From: CAVTUU01 sp045804965
GTDB lineage: Bacteria > Chloroflexota > Chloroflexia > Thermomicrobiales > UBA6265
Direction of reading: 5' to 3'
DNA: 64,000 nucleotides
Assembly: GCA_045804965.1 (NCBI GenBank)
Contig: JBJMMD010000004.1
Location: forward strand, 62,001 to 126,000
In this document: positions 24,843 through 34,246 of the stretch, one piece after another
Layout: every line of letters begins with the position of its first letter
Position numbering within the stretch: the stretch's first letter is position 1
Position numbers and translations under genes: made by a program
Notes under the pieces: model-generated
The model's database searches: none
Told to the model about the DNA's origin: nothing
What the model saw: only the letters and a program-made list of their open reading frames with translations

Positions 24843-27800
24843 ATGTCCACGCGAGGGACACCTAGCATCTCCATCGCAGCGGCTGCGTGCATCAACCATC
24901 GGGAGCGGTTGATCTTGCCCGGACACCCCATTGATCCGACCGAGCCAGCACCGGTTTCGAGCCTGGACGAGCACCGGGTTCCTTACCGCATGCTCTTCGA
25001 GCACAACCCCCTGCCAATGTGGGTCGTCGATCTCGAAACGCTCGGCTTTCTCGCGGTCAATGACGCGGCGCTGCATCTCTACGGCTACACGCGGGACGTA
25101 TTCCTCGGGTTGAAGCTGACCGATATTCGCCCTAGCGACGACGTCCCCGCGATCCTGGCCAAGATCGCGGAGGTCTCATCACAGGGTTTCGACGAGGCGG
25201 GGCTGTGGCGGCATCGCAAACGGAACGGCGAGCTGATCACGGTTGAGGTCACGTCGCACGCGCTCGATTTCGAAGGGCGTGCTGCGCGCCTGGCGCTGAT
25301 CAACGATGTCAGCGAGCGGCTGCGGGTGGCGGAGGAGCGGGCGAAGCTGCTCGACCAGCTCGAAGCGGAACAGGCGCAGCTGCGCGCGGTGCTCGCCCAG
25401 ATGCCGGCGGGTGTGGTGATCGCCGAGGCGCCAAGCGGGCGGATTATCCTCGAAAACGGTCGGGCCGCGGCAATCGGCGATGCGGCGGTGATCCGCTCCG
25501 AAGGCGTCGCCGAAGTCGGGCCGGTCGCGATCGATGCTAAAGGTGTCGCCATCGATCCCACTGAATTGGCGCTGTCGCGCGCGATCTTCAACGGTGAGCA
25601 CACAGAAAACCAGGAGATCGATCTCCGTCGCTCTGATGGCCAGGTGATCACCTTGCGCGTGAGCGCGGCGCCGGTTCGGGGCGGCGCCGGCGAGATCATT
25701 GCCGGCGTCGCCACCATCCTCGACGTTACGGAAGAGAAGGCCGCGGCGCTTGCCTTAAAGCGTAGCGAGGAATGGTTCCGGTTCACGCTCAATTCGGTCG
25801 AAGTCGGGACCTGGGACTGGAACTTCAAAACAAATGTGATCGCGCAGTCGGACAACTTGATGTCGATCTACGGCATTGGTCCGGCGCGCACGCCTCACGG
25901 CATTGCCGACTTCCTCCGCCTCGTTCATCCCGACGATCGGGAAATGGTGGTCAAAGCCGTTCGCCAGACGCTGCGGCACGGGACCGATTACCGCGTCGAA
26001 TTCCGGGTGATCGACGACGATGGAGCAGTGCGGTGGATGATCGCGCGGGGACAGGCGGTGCGCAACGAACGGGGCATGGCGACCGCCATGGTTGGCATCT
26101 CGGTCGATGTCAGCGCCCGCAAGCAAAACGACGAGGCGCTCCGCCTGTCCGAGCTCCGATTCCGGACGATGATCGAGCAATCCCCGCTCAGCACGCAGAT
26201 CTTTTCGCCGGACGGGTTCACGATCGAGACCAACGACGCCTGGGAACGCCTTTGGGACATCCCCTTCGAGCGGGCGCGCACCTACAACCTCTTCGAGGAC
26301 AAGGACCTCCAAGAGCTCGGGATTCTGGACCTGATGAAGCGCGCCTTCGCAGGTGAGCCGGTCACGCTCCCACCATTCGATTATGTTCCCGTTTGGGACC
26401 GCGATGCCGGCGTCCGTCGGACCATTCGGGGCCTGGTTTACCCCGTCAAGGATGTCGACGACCGCGTCCGCGAAGTGGTGCTGATTCAAGAGGACATCAC
26501 CGATCGTCAACTGGCGCAAGCCCGCCTCGCCCTTTTTCAGCAGATCGTGGCGAACGCCAAGGACGCAATCGCGGTCATGGACACCGACGGCCACTACCTC
26601 GAGCGAAACGATGCCCACCGTGAGTTGCTCGGATACTCGGACGAGGACCTCGCCGGTCAGACACCCGCGGTCCACCTCGGAGCAGAGACGTTCGCACTGA
26701 CCTTGAAGGAGCTTCAAGAGACCGGTTTCTACCGTGGCGATGTGGCGAGCACTGCCAAGGACGGGCACCGCGTGTTTGTCGACCTCTCCGCCTTCGCCGT
26801 GCACGATGAGCGGGGCACGCCAGTGTGCTTCGTCAGCATCAAGCGGGACACCACCGCGCGGCTCATGACCGAACAGCGCCTACGCGAGGAAACAGAAACG
26901 CTCGAAGTGGTCAATCGCGTCGGGCGCCTCGTGTCCTCCGAGCTTGATGTACGCCGCCTCGTGCAGGTCGTGACCGACGCGGCGACGGAACTGACCGGGG
27001 CGGAGGTGGGCGCGTTCTTCCAGAACAACGCCGACGAAAAGGGCGACCATTTCGCGCTCTTGACCACGTCCGACGCTTCGCTCGACGACGTCGTCGGTCT
27101 ACCCGATCCGGGCAGCACACCAGTGCTCGACGCCACCTTCACCGGCGAAGCAGTGATCCGACTCGACGATGTCGCCAGTGATCCTCGCTTCGGTCAGATC
27201 GCGCCGTATTTCGGTCTGCCCGCCGGTCATCCCACGATCGTCAGCTACCTCGCGGTTCCCCTGTATTCGCGGTCCGGATCGGTGCTCGGGAGTCTCGTGT
27301 TTAGTCACAGCCGGCCGGGCGTGTTCACCGCCCGCGCCGAACGGATCGTGACCGGGCTCGCTGCCCAGGCGGCGATCGCGCTGGACAACGCGAATCTCTT
27401 CCAGCGACTGGAAGAAGCGTTGCGCGCCCGGGACGAATTCCTCTCCATTGCCGCGCACGAGCTGCGCACGCCGGTCGCCGGCGTCAAGGGATTCAGCCAG
27501 CTCATCCTGAGATCGCTGGATCGCGGCGTCTTGGAACCGGCGCGGTTACGGAACTCGGTCGAGGCGATCGAGCGCTCGTCCTCGCGCCTCGCCGCCCTGA
27601 CCAACGATCTGCTCGACGTCTCCCGGATGCGGCTCGGGCAATTGCCGCTGCGCCTACAAACCATCGACTTCCCGACCTTTGTCGGCGACCTGGTCGGGCG
27701 CTTTCGCCATCAAATCGACGAGCGCCACACGCTCGTGCTCGATTCCGTCGACCATCTCGTGCCCGTTTCCATCGACAGCGACCGGCTGGAACAAGTTCTC

Positions 27801-28121
27801 ATGAATCTTCTCGACAACGCGGTCAAGTACGCACCGCAGGGGGGCGAGATTCAGGTGAAATTGATCGCGACCGAGGACGGCATCCGGCTGCACGTTCGCG
27901 ATCCCGGCATCGGCCTACCGGAAGATGAGATCGAATCGATCTTCGAGCCCTTCGGCCGGGCCGCGAACGCCGCCGCCAGCGACCTACCCGGGCTTGGCCT
28001 TGGGCTCTATATCTCGCGCAATATCATTACGCGCCACGGCGGCCACATCTGGGCCGAAAGCCCGGGCGAAGGCTACGGCTCGACCTTCAACATCTGGCTG
28101 CCCGTGGCAACGGCCGAGTAG
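24843..28121 (+). CDS. Multi-PAS/GAF hybrid-input sensor histidine kinase
   Basis: The 1,092-aa kinase has about five PAS domains (roughly residues 48-165, 170-305, 310-435, 436-565 and 567-690; for example MLFEHNPLPMWVVDLET and FTLNSVEVGTWDWN), a GAF domain at about 705-870, HisKA with the phospho-acceptor AAHELRTPVAGVKG at about 885, and a HATPase with N-box NLLDNAVKYAP, DPGIGLPEDE and GLGLGLYISRNI. No transmembrane segment is present, so it senses cytoplasmic cues. It ends as a kinase with no receiver, and no response regulator is adjacent. SD before ATG 24843 is poor; a later start is possible without affecting domains. Confidence 0.92.
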   Translation: MSTRGTPSISIAAAACINHRERLILPGHPIDPTEPAPVSSLDEHRVPYRMLFEHNPLPMWVVDLETLGFLAVNDAALHLYGYTRDVFLGLKLTDIRPSDDVPAILAKIAEVSSQGFDEAGLWRHRKRNGELITVEVTSHALDFEGRAARLALINDVSERLRVAEERAKLLDQLEAEQAQLRAVLAQMPAGVVIAEAPSGRIILENGRAAAIGDAAVIRSEGVAEVGPVAIDAKGVAIDPTELALSRAIFNGEHTENQEIDLRRSDGQVITLRVSAAPVRGGAGEIIAGVATILDVTEEKAAALALKRSEEWFRFTLNSVEVGTWDWNFKTNVIAQSDNLMSIYGIGPARTPHGIADFLRLVHPDDREMVVKAVRQTLRHGTDYRVEFRVIDDDGAVRWMIARGQAVRNERGMATAMVGISVDVSARKQNDEALRLSELRFRTMIEQSPLSTQIFSPDGFTIETNDAWERLWDIPFERARTYNLFEDKDLQELGILDLMKRAFAGEPVTLPPFDYVPVWDRDAGVRRTIRGLVYPVKDVDDRVREVVLIQEDITDRQLAQARLALFQQIVANAKDAIAVMDTDGHYLERNDAHRELLGYSDEDLAGQTPAVHLGAETFALTLKELQETGFYRGDVASTAKDGHRVFVDLSAFAVHDERGTPVCFVSIKRDTTARLMTEQRLREETETLEVVNRVGRLVSSELDVRRLVQVVTDAATELTGAEVGAFFQNNADEKGDHFALLTTSDASLDDVVGLPDPGSTPVLDATFTGEAVIRLDDVASDPRFGQIAPYFGLPAGHPTIVSYLAVPLYSRSGSVLGSLVFSHSRPGVFTARAERIVTGLAAQAAIALDNANLFQRLEEALRARDEFLSIAAHELRTPVAGVKGFSQLILRSLDRGVLEPARLRNSVEAIERSSSRLAALTNDLLDVSRMRLGQLPLRLQTIDFPTFVGDLVGRFRHQIDERHTLVLDSVDHLVPVSIDSDRLEQVLMNLLDNAVKYAPQGGEIQVKLIATEDGIRLHVRDPGIGLPEDEIESIFEPFGRAANAAASDLPGLGLGLYISRNIITRHGGHIWAESPGEGYGSTFNIWLPVATAE

Positions 28122-28156
28122 TTCCGGCTCGCCCTGGAATCACGGCGGTCCTCTCC

Positions 28157-28408
28157 TTAGCAGTAGTCGTAATAGACGCCGCCCATATCCCAGTAGTAGC
28201 TGGCTTCCCCATACATGCCGACCACGTCCATGACGTTCGCGATCGCGGCATATCCAAACGCAATGCCCTTCATCCGCGCACACGTTACCGGCGGCGCCGC
28301 TGCGGGCGATGGTTTCATCGCCGTGAATGTTCCGGTTGCGAGCATGACGGCGAACATCGCCACGAGAGCGAGTCGCGAAACAGTCGATTGAGTCCTGAGC
28401 ACTGACAT
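28157..28408 (-). CDS. Small secreted hypothetical protein, Tyr-rich tail
   Basis: The 83-aa ORF has a signal peptide (VSRLALVAMFAVMLATGTFTA ... AAA) and a mature part of about 45 residues ending YYWDMGGVYYDYC, with two cysteines. SD GAAGGCGG precedes ATG 28408. It is convergent with the kinase gene. No family recognised. The paired Cys and Tyr-rich end could suit a cell-surface peptide; this is speculative. Confidence 0.55.
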   Translation of the reverse strand: MSVLRTQSTVSRLALVAMFAVMLATGTFTAMKPSPAAAPPVTCARMKGIAFGYAAIANVMDVVGMYGEASYYWDMGGVYYDYC

Positions 28409-28660
28409 GACGAGCCGCCTTCGATGAGTACCTGTGTGGTCGGTCCGTCCACATACATCATCGATGGCGATGCCCGGTGAGATATCCGGAAGATCACTGA
28501 ATTAGGGTGCGCAACGAAGCGACGGCCGAACTCAGTGAAATTCTTGAGCTCGGCCGTTGGCGCAACTGACGCGCGGTCATGATTCGGGCAGGAGGCCGCC
28601 TGGTGGACCGGGGAGCCAGCGTGGAGAGGCGAGGGCGACTGGCTCCGACGGCGACGGGAG

Positions 28661-28936
28661 CTAGTCCTGCCCCGACGTCGATAGTCTCGCCGTCTCCGCG
28701 TCGGCGTCCGGCTGCACGCTCCAACCCTGGGCCAAGACATCATGCTTTCGTATCGACAGCCACACCGTTGCGTCTTCCACTTTTGCGATCGCCTGGCGCG
28801 GAATGTAATGGTCGGTTGGGAAGAAGAATCCCTGCTCCGCAACGACGTACTCGTCCGTGGCCGCAATCACATTGCCGAGGTGCTCGCCCTCGGCATCCAC
28901 GACTTCGGCCCCGGCCACAATCTCCTCCGTCTCCAC
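28661..28936 (-). CDS. DUF2171 / PRC-barrel-like protein
   Basis: The 91-aa protein opens with IVAGAEVVDAEGEHLGNVIAA and continues with a FFFPTDHYIPRQAIAKVEDATVWLS barrel-like part, matching DUF2171 proteins (small PRC-like barrels often linked to stress). The start is GTG 28936 with AGGAG 10 nt upstream. It is divergent from the AI-2E-type permease gene. Confidence 0.75.
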   Translation of the reverse strand: METEEIVAGAEVVDAEGEHLGNVIAATDEYVVAEQGFFFPTDHYIPRQAIAKVEDATVWLSIRKHDVLAQGWSVQPDADAETARLSTSGQD

Positions 28937-29101
28937 CTGGTGACTTCTCCTGGTTCATCCCGACGCTCGATGCGCACATGTAGGATACCGTGTCGCTTCT
29001 TCTGCCGAGAACGTTGGTATGTTTCTTGGTTACTTGCTCTATCGCCTCGTACTCGCTCGAGCGCGCGGCCAGTGGATCACGGAGTCGATGAGGAGGCCAG
29101 C

Positions 29102-30307
29102 GTGTCGAAGCCGCGTGGGCGCAACGGTCCCACCGCTCGCCCATTTCTCCAGTTCTCACCCGAGGAGAGCAACGAGCCTACAGTTCGGGCGCGGTTGGAA
29201 ATTCCGCCGCGCACGATCGCCACCGTGGCGATCGGCCTGCTGGTGATCTGGGTCCTGATTAAACTTGTCTCCATCCTCCTGTTAGTCTTCCTCGCGCTCC
29301 TCTTGACGGCAGCGCTCGATCCGCTCGTAACTCGCTTGGAACGGCGCGGCTGGAAACGCTCGACGGCCGTGAGCGCGCTCCTGCTCGCCTTTGTCGCGAT
29401 TGTCCTCGGCACGCTCGCATTGGTTATCCCCCCGATGGTGCACCAAGGGCAGCAACTGGCCGCCGACCTTCCGGACTACGTGGTCCGGGCCAAGCCGTAT
29501 TTCAAGGGCCATCCCGAGGCGTATGCGCGCCTGCAGGATCTCGCCACTCGGCGTGCGAAAGATCCTGACCTGTATCTGTCGCATGCGCGCGGTGTTGGAC
29601 TTACTGTTGGCAGCGTGCTGACCCAGACGCTCCTGATCGTCACCATGACCGCCTACTTGCTCATCGCGGACGGCGAGCGCACGCTCTTCTGGCTGTTCCG
29701 CTACCTCCCGGCGCAGCAGCGGACGAGGATCCGTCAGGCGCTTCCCGAAATCAGCCGCGTGGTGAGCGCCTACATGGTGGGGCAGCTCATCACGTCCGCC
29801 CTGTTCGGCGCGTTCGCCTTGCTGGTGTGCGCGGCGCTGGGGGTGCCACAGTCGATTCTGCTCGCCCTGCTCGCCTTTGTCGCCGACGCGATCCCGATTG
29901 TCGGGGCGACGATCGCGACCGCACCGGCCGTCTTGCTCGCATTGACGGTTTCGCCCACGAAAGCGGCGATCGTTCTTGTCCTGTACGTCGTGTACCAGCA
30001 AGTGGAAAACCACCTGATCGTCCCGCGTGTCTACAAGAACACGCTGCAAATCTCCTCGTTTGGCGTGCTCTTGGCGGTCGCGATTGGGGCGCAATTGCTC
30101 GGGATCATCGGCGCCCTGATCGCCCTCCCGATCGCGGCCGCACTACCGGTGATCGAACGCATCTGGCGGGAGGAGCAACCGCCCGCACCCGAGCCATCCG
30201 ACATCGGCCTCGCCCCAGCCCCGTGGGAAGGCGCGCCGGCCCCTTCCGGAACCAATGAACGGCCTCCACCCACGCGGGCGACTGTCGATCATAGCCTGAC
30301 AAATTGA
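29102..30307 (+). CDS. AI-2E family transporter (TqsA/PerM-type permease)
   Basis: The 401-aa polytopic protein has the family pattern: paired N-terminal helices (LLVFLALLLTAALDPLVTRLERRG), a soluble central domain, then SAYMVGQLITSALFGAFALL, FVADAIPIVGATIATAPAVLLAL and YQQVENHLIVPRVYKNTLQIS near the end. Proteins of this family export signals, sterols or ions, and very few substrates are known. GTG at 29102 sits behind GAGGAGGCCAGC; the longer upstream frame is a shadow of the divergent gene. The C-terminal 40 residues are Pro-rich. Confidence 0.87.
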   Translation: MSKPRGRNGPTARPFLQFSPEESNEPTVRARLEIPPRTIATVAIGLLVIWVLIKLVSILLLVFLALLLTAALDPLVTRLERRGWKRSTAVSALLLAFVAIVLGTLALVIPPMVHQGQQLAADLPDYVVRAKPYFKGHPEAYARLQDLATRRAKDPDLYLSHARGVGLTVGSVLTQTLLIVTMTAYLLIADGERTLFWLFRYLPAQQRTRIRQALPEISRVVSAYMVGQLITSALFGAFALLVCAALGVPQSILLALLAFVADAIPIVGATIATAPAVLLALTVSPTKAAIVLVLYVVYQQVENHLIVPRVYKNTLQISSFGVLLAVAIGAQLLGIIGALIALPIAAALPVIERIWREEQPPAPEPSDIGLAPAPWEGAPAPSGTNERPPPTRATVDHSLTN

Positions 30308-30369
30308 GTTCTAGACGTTCACGTCAAAGGGGCCGCCTGAATACGTGACAGATGGATTCCGATAATAGT

Positions 30370-30404
30370 GGCGACGCCCCGAACGATTCGTCCGGGGCGT
30401 CGCC
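30370..30404. terminator. Strong GC-rich hairpin, putative terminator
   Basis: GGCGACGCCCCG(A)ACGA and its complement TCGTCCGGGGCGTCGCC form a 17-bp stem with one mismatch, 63 bp after the permease stop. It recalls the 24303 hairpin in sequence (GACGCCCCG/CGGGGCG). No U-tract. Confidence 0.55.
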
Positions 30405-30440
30405 GCACGATGTGCGGTGGGAACCGGGCACAGCTAGCAG

Positions 30441-30842
30441 ATGCACAGCGGCACATTCGTCGGGCAGAACGCGGCGAAGGATGAAGCCGGCCTGCTCGGC
30501 AAGCTCAATTTCGACCCGGCGGCGACCAAGCTGGATCAAGGCAAGTTCCAGGACGCACTGACGGCGCCAACCCAGTTCCGCGACAAGGTGTCCGCCCTCG
30601 ACGCCCGGGACAACATCGCCTCGGCGGACGCCCGCGTGCTGATCGCCGGGGCCACCAACTGCGTCGTCTGTGTCGAATCGCTGGTGGTGGAGCTTCGACG
30701 CGCAGGTGACGAGTGGGGGTTACAACCTCCCCGCTGCTGGGAGCGAACCGATTCCGCGGCGGGCCGTCAGGAAGCCTCCTTCGCGGCACAGGGCCGGTGG
30801 TCGGGAGCGCGACGATCGCGCGGCTTGCAGATGGCTCTGTGA
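30441..30842 (+). CDS. Hypothetical protein or gene remnant
   Basis: The first ~80 codons (from HSGTFVGQNAAKDEAGLLGK to SADARVLIAGATNCVVC) have the GC-rich third positions and amino-acid balance of a real gene; the rest becomes Arg/Trp-rich and looks out of frame. It may be the surviving 5' part of a frameshifted gene. No family recognised and no SD is visible. Confidence 0.3.
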   Translation: MHSGTFVGQNAAKDEAGLLGKLNFDPAATKLDQGKFQDALTAPTQFRDKVSALDARDNIASADARVLIAGATNCVVCVESLVVELRRAGDEWGLQPPRCWERTDSAAGRQEASFAAQGRWSGARRSRGLQMAL

Positions 30843-31117
30843 ACTGAACAGTGAGCTGCCGCGCTGGGGGCTCGCTCAGCCCCAGCGCAGGGCACACCGG
30901 GCCCGTATGCACAGCCACGGCCACCAACCGTCTCGGGCATTGCGCTCGGCGCCGTACTTGTTTTCCCGGGACCATAGATGGATCGACAGTCGTACGTGGC
31001 GGCAGTACATAGGGATCGTCTCTTCCACGGGGCGGCGTGGGTTCCGACAGCCGAGGCGAAGGTGAGGAATCGCCCGCCGTTATTCACCCGGCTCCAGCCG
31101 TGGAAGGATCCCGCACT

Positions 31118-31450
31118 ATGGTCGCCCATGTAGATCACACACCTAGTCTCATCGAGACCGACTCCCACGATTGGTCGATAACGTACGCAGCCACGCTCCG
31201 TGAGCAGCTCACCGAGATCGCTCCGGAGCTGGCAGTAGCCATCGCCAGCGAGCCCATCGGACTGACGATCACGGGAACCGGCTGGGCCATCCATGCTGTG
31301 CGCAGCGATCCGCACAGTGAGCGGTATCTCTCGCTGATGGCCATGCGGGGTATGGACAATTGTTGCTTCGAGATGGCCATCCGTGATCTCTGTCTCGCCA
31401 TGGACGCGAACCAGCGGCACCAATCGAAGGAACCCACGATCGCTGAGTAA
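31118..31450 (+). CDS. Hypothetical protein (110 aa)
   Basis: ATG 31118 follows GGAAGG. The product begins VAHVDHTPSLIETDSHDWSI and has a core ELAVAIASEPIGLTITGTGWAIH then MAMRGMDNCCFEMAIRDLCLAMD. It has no signal peptide and no recognised motif. The paired Cys in the C-terminal helix are notable. The antisense frame over the same region is a shadow. Confidence 0.5.
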   Translation: MVAHVDHTPSLIETDSHDWSITYAATLREQLTEIAPELAVAIASEPIGLTITGTGWAIHAVRSDPHSERYLSLMAMRGMDNCCFEMAIRDLCLAMDANQRHQSKEPTIAE

Positions 31451-31539
31451 TCTCACCGTCCGCATGAGGGACCAAGGTATCGGCCTCGGGCAGCACGCGC
31501 GGGGCCGTTTGCGATGATCCACGCACGACTCGTAAACGG

Positions 31540-31680
31540 GTGGTCTTGCTTGTGATCCTGCTCGTCGCTGCCCTCGCTGGCAGCATCGTCAGTTCTGCCC
31601 TGTTCGACCTCGCTGCGTTTATCGTGACGCCACCGAACGAACGCCCGGAACGCGCCGCGCGCGGAAATCGGGTCGATTGA
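31540..31680 (+). CDS. Possible 46-aa membrane microprotein
   Basis: From GTG 31540 the frame encodes one Leu/Val/Ala-rich segment (LLVILLVAALAGSIVSSALF) followed by a short basic tail (NERPERAARGNRVD). There is no convincing SD; the open frame upstream begins after TGA at 31464. Listed because size and topology are plausible; it may be chance. Confidence 0.25.
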   Translation: MVLLVILLVAALAGSIVSSALFDLAAFIVTPPNERPERAARGNRVD

Positions 31681-31902
31681 CATCCCTCTAACCACCTAGC
31701 GCAATAATCCGATGGGAACTGAAGGGTCTGCCGGTTTCTGGTCACAGAGTTGAAAAGCGTGTCCCATTCGGGCTGTCTTGAGCCGATTGCAGTCTCCTTT
31801 CTCGCCGCCCTAAGCCGAACGGGTTCAAAAACAGGGCACGCTATCTCATGTCGAAATCACGTGTCTTCGCCGGAACAAAGCATCGGTGAAAGGAGCAATC
31901 AG

Positions 31903-32442
31903 ATGAAGATTCGGAATCTTATTGTGGGTATTGCAGGGCTGCTGTTAGTCACCATGCTTGCTGTGCAATGGATGTCCCCGGGAGCTGATGCCCAAGACAC
32001 GACCGAGCCGCGCTTAGGGGCGGTCGAAACCCAAGTCGCGGCGCAGGCAACGACGATCGCGAAACAGGGACGCGATATCAAAAGCTTGAAGGATCGCGTG
32101 GCCGTGCTTGAAGGAGGATCGCAGCCCGCTGCGGCGACGAAATCGGGATCGAGTGGTGGCGAGGGTGCGACCGTCTCCGGCATCGGAGTCATGGTCAGTG
32201 ACAAGTTCAGCCTCAGTTCAGGTCGTTACAAGGTGAGCGCCACCGTCGAGGTTGCTGATTTTGACGGATTCGCCGCCCGTCTCCTTGGTGACAATGGTGT
32301 TGACGAACTTCTCTTCAACGAATTAATCCAGCAAGGCGGTACATGGACCGGCGAAACGACTGTTGACGTGAGCGGCGGCGAATACGCGGTCCAGGCCGAA
32401 AACACCGGCAGTCCTTGGACGCTCGTGTTTGAGCAGTTCTGA
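31903..32442 (+). CDS. Secreted coiled-coil protein with beta-rich C-terminal domain
   Basis: The 179-aa protein has a signal peptide (IVGIAGLLLVTMLAVQW ... ADAQD), a short coiled coil (LGAVETQVAAQATTIAKQGR ... LKDRVAVLEGG), a Gly/Ser linker and a C-terminal beta domain ending VQAENTGSPWTLVFEQF. SD AAAGGAG is 7 nt before the ATG. Function unknown; a surface-binding role is inferred. It sits 79 bp upstream of the two-gene module at 32522 and shares its lower GC content. Confidence 0.65.
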   Translation: MKIRNLIVGIAGLLLVTMLAVQWMSPGADAQDTTEPRLGAVETQVAAQATTIAKQGRDIKSLKDRVAVLEGGSQPAAATKSGSSGGEGATVSGIGVMVSDKFSLSSGRYKVSATVEVADFDGFAARLLGDNGVDELLFNELIQQGGTWTGETTVDVSGGEYAVQAENTGSPWTLVFEQF

Positions 32443-32521
32443 GCGTGCACGCCATTCTCTCCATCCTGCTGCTACCATACCCGCCTGACTAAGACACGCG
32501 AGTACCGATCGGAGTTTTCCC

Positions 32522-33280
32522 ATGGACGAGCTCGCGGCTGAGGCATGGGGTCTTTACCGGCAGGCCGAAAGCAACGACTGCGTCGTGAAGCCGTCGATCC
32601 CGATCCTGTATTTTGGCGATCGCGAGCGCTATCTTCGATCACCACTCAAGATTGCAACGGTTGCCCTGAATCCCTCCCGAAAAGAATTTCCCGATGAGGC
32701 AAGGTTTGGACGTTTCCCAAGCGCCTCATCGGTCTATCCCGAGATCATGGAAGGACTGCGCCACGACGAATATTTTGCCGCGCTCAATTCCTACTTTCGG
32801 ATCTGGCCCTATCGCTCCTGGTTCAGTTGGTTTGAAGAAGTGCTCAAGGGCATACGGGCGAGCTACTACGATTCTGAAGTCAATTGCGCACTCCACACGG
32901 ACCTCTTTTCACCACTTGCAACCGACCCAACGTGGAGCAAACTCGGATCAGTCCGCGCCATATTTGAGACCGATGGCATCTCTCTTTGGCACAAACTTAT
33001 TGAACATCTCGCTCCTGACATCATTCTGATTTCGGTAGCACGAGGCCACCTCGATAAGATTGCATTTATCGATCATCTCGCATGGCAGAAATTGCATACA
33101 GTTGAGCGAGACGTACCTTCCAAGAGACCATTCGTGGTCGATGGCCAGCGTGTGGTTCTTTCAAACGGCAAACCTGCCCTTCTCGTTTTTGGTAGGGCTG
33201 GACAGTCGCCTTTTGCCACACTTACGAAGGGCCAACGTCAGGAGATTGGACAAGCAATATTGGAGAGCCACCGTGGATGA
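32522..33280 (+). CDS. Unknown protein A of an overlapping two-gene module, possibly uracil-DNA-glycosylase-like fold
   Basis: The 252-aa protein has a central strand-loop LKIATVALNPSRKEF with a downstream RFGRFPS, then NSYFRIWPYRSWFSWFEEVL, ALHTDLFSPLATDPTW and APDIILISVARGHL. The order of a glycine-poor LNPS loop, an aromatic helix and a late ILISVARGHL strand recalls the GLNPG/LNPS motif A and motif B of UDG-superfamily proteins. I infer this by eye at low confidence. The stop codon overlaps the next gene by 8 bp, implying a fixed pairing. GC content is clearly below the neighbours, suggesting transfer. Confidence 0.65.
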   Translation: MDELAAEAWGLYRQAESNDCVVKPSIPILYFGDRERYLRSPLKIATVALNPSRKEFPDEARFGRFPSASSVYPEIMEGLRHDEYFAALNSYFRIWPYRSWFSWFEEVLKGIRASYYDSEVNCALHTDLFSPLATDPTWSKLGSVRAIFETDGISLWHKLIEHLAPDIILISVARGHLDKIAFIDHLAWQKLHTVERDVPSKRPFVVDGQRVVLSNGKPALLVFGRAGQSPFATLTKGQRQEIGQAILESHRG

Positions 33281-34136
33281 CCGACTGTGTTTCGTGCAGT
33301 TTCTTCACCCTGGCGGTGAACATTGGCCAAACGAGGATCGGAGAAGAGGATGGACACAAGGCCCACATGGCAGGAAATTCATGCAGCGGTCTGGATTTTG
33401 TCTATCCGGAGGCAGTCCGCGACTGACAGAGCTGATTTTCTGGGGAGAATGGGAAGCACAGTCTAATGTCGTTAGCGAAATCTCGGAGCCGGTGCGTGAT
33501 GGGCCGCGGTGGATCTACCGACCGTATTTCGAGCGGCCCTCGTCTTATACCCATCTTCAGAACACCGACCCCTTCGTATTCGGTGATCAGTTTCACTACA
33601 CCGGCTGCCTTCAACACACGAAACACGGCCCGACTCAGATGCGAAACTTATCTCGCGGCTCAGTTATTCTCTTTGGTTCGTGTCTTCACCGATCTGCGTT
33701 CGTCCTCGATACTGTGTTTGTGGTCGACCATTGGATCGATCATAGTCTGCACGATTATCAAGAGAACCTTCGAGGGCGGATTTCCGATACGTACGCGGCG
33801 GTTACGATTGCTCCGTGGTATGCCAACACCTGGGAGCCGGACAAAGTGCATCGCCTCTATTTCGGCGCAACGTACCAACAATCGGTGGATGGTATGTTCA
33901 GCTTCTTTCCGTGCATTCAAGCGGACAAAGATTCACGCGGATTCGCGCGACCCGAGATCATACTTCCTGGAATCGTCACGCCGAACCAGACGCAGAATAA
34001 GAAGCTAACGTTTCGCGATACAACTCGGCAAATTGCCGAAATCTGGCAAGAGGTTAAACGGCAAGTCATTGATCAAGGACTCTTGCTCGGCGTCCGCGCG
34101 GATCTGCCGCCAGAGGTGCATCCCTCTTCCGAGTAG
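33273..34136 (+). CDS. Unknown protein B of the two-gene module
   Basis: The 287-aa protein starts at GTG 33273 inside the 3' end of gene A. Notable blocks are CFVQFLHPGGEHWP, GPHGRKFMQRSGFC, ELIFWGEWEAQS, and then DPFVFGDQFHYTGCLQ and TQMRNLSRGSVILFGSCL ending in DTVFVVDHWIDH. The L-rGSvilFG-dtvFVV pattern loosely recalls nucleotide-modification-associated (Nmad) domains (a GDLFLFFG-type motif), but this is a guess. No signal peptide or transmembrane segment. Rich in conserved-looking His, Trp and Cys residues, as expected of an enzyme. AT-richer codon use matches gene A. Confidence 0.65.
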   Translation: MDDRLCFVQFLHPGGEHWPNEDRRRGWTQGPHGRKFMQRSGFCLSGGSPRLTELIFWGEWEAQSNVVSEISEPVRDGPRWIYRPYFERPSSYTHLQNTDPFVFGDQFHYTGCLQHTKHGPTQMRNLSRGSVILFGSCLHRSAFVLDTVFVVDHWIDHSLHDYQENLRGRISDTYAAVTIAPWYANTWEPDKVHRLYFGATYQQSVDGMFSFFPCIQADKDSRGFARPEIILPGIVTPNQTQNKKLTFRDTTRQIAEIWQEVKRQVIDQGLLLGVRADLPPEVHPSSE

Positions 34137-34246
34137 ACTGGTCCGACTCGACCCTCCACCGTTTTGGCTAATGAACCACTTGGCGACATCACCTCCTGCT
34201 ACGATACCCGCCTGGTGCGAATGAAGCGGGTAGTGAGGGGGTCACG

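Noticed and set aside
30767..31522. 251-codon minus-strand frame
   Set aside because: Antisense to the more protein-like plus ORF at 31118; no SD or recognisable domain.
32522..34136. Assigning the two-gene module to a named defence system
   Set aside because: No motif is diagnostic of a known family, so I report it as unknown rather than force a name.
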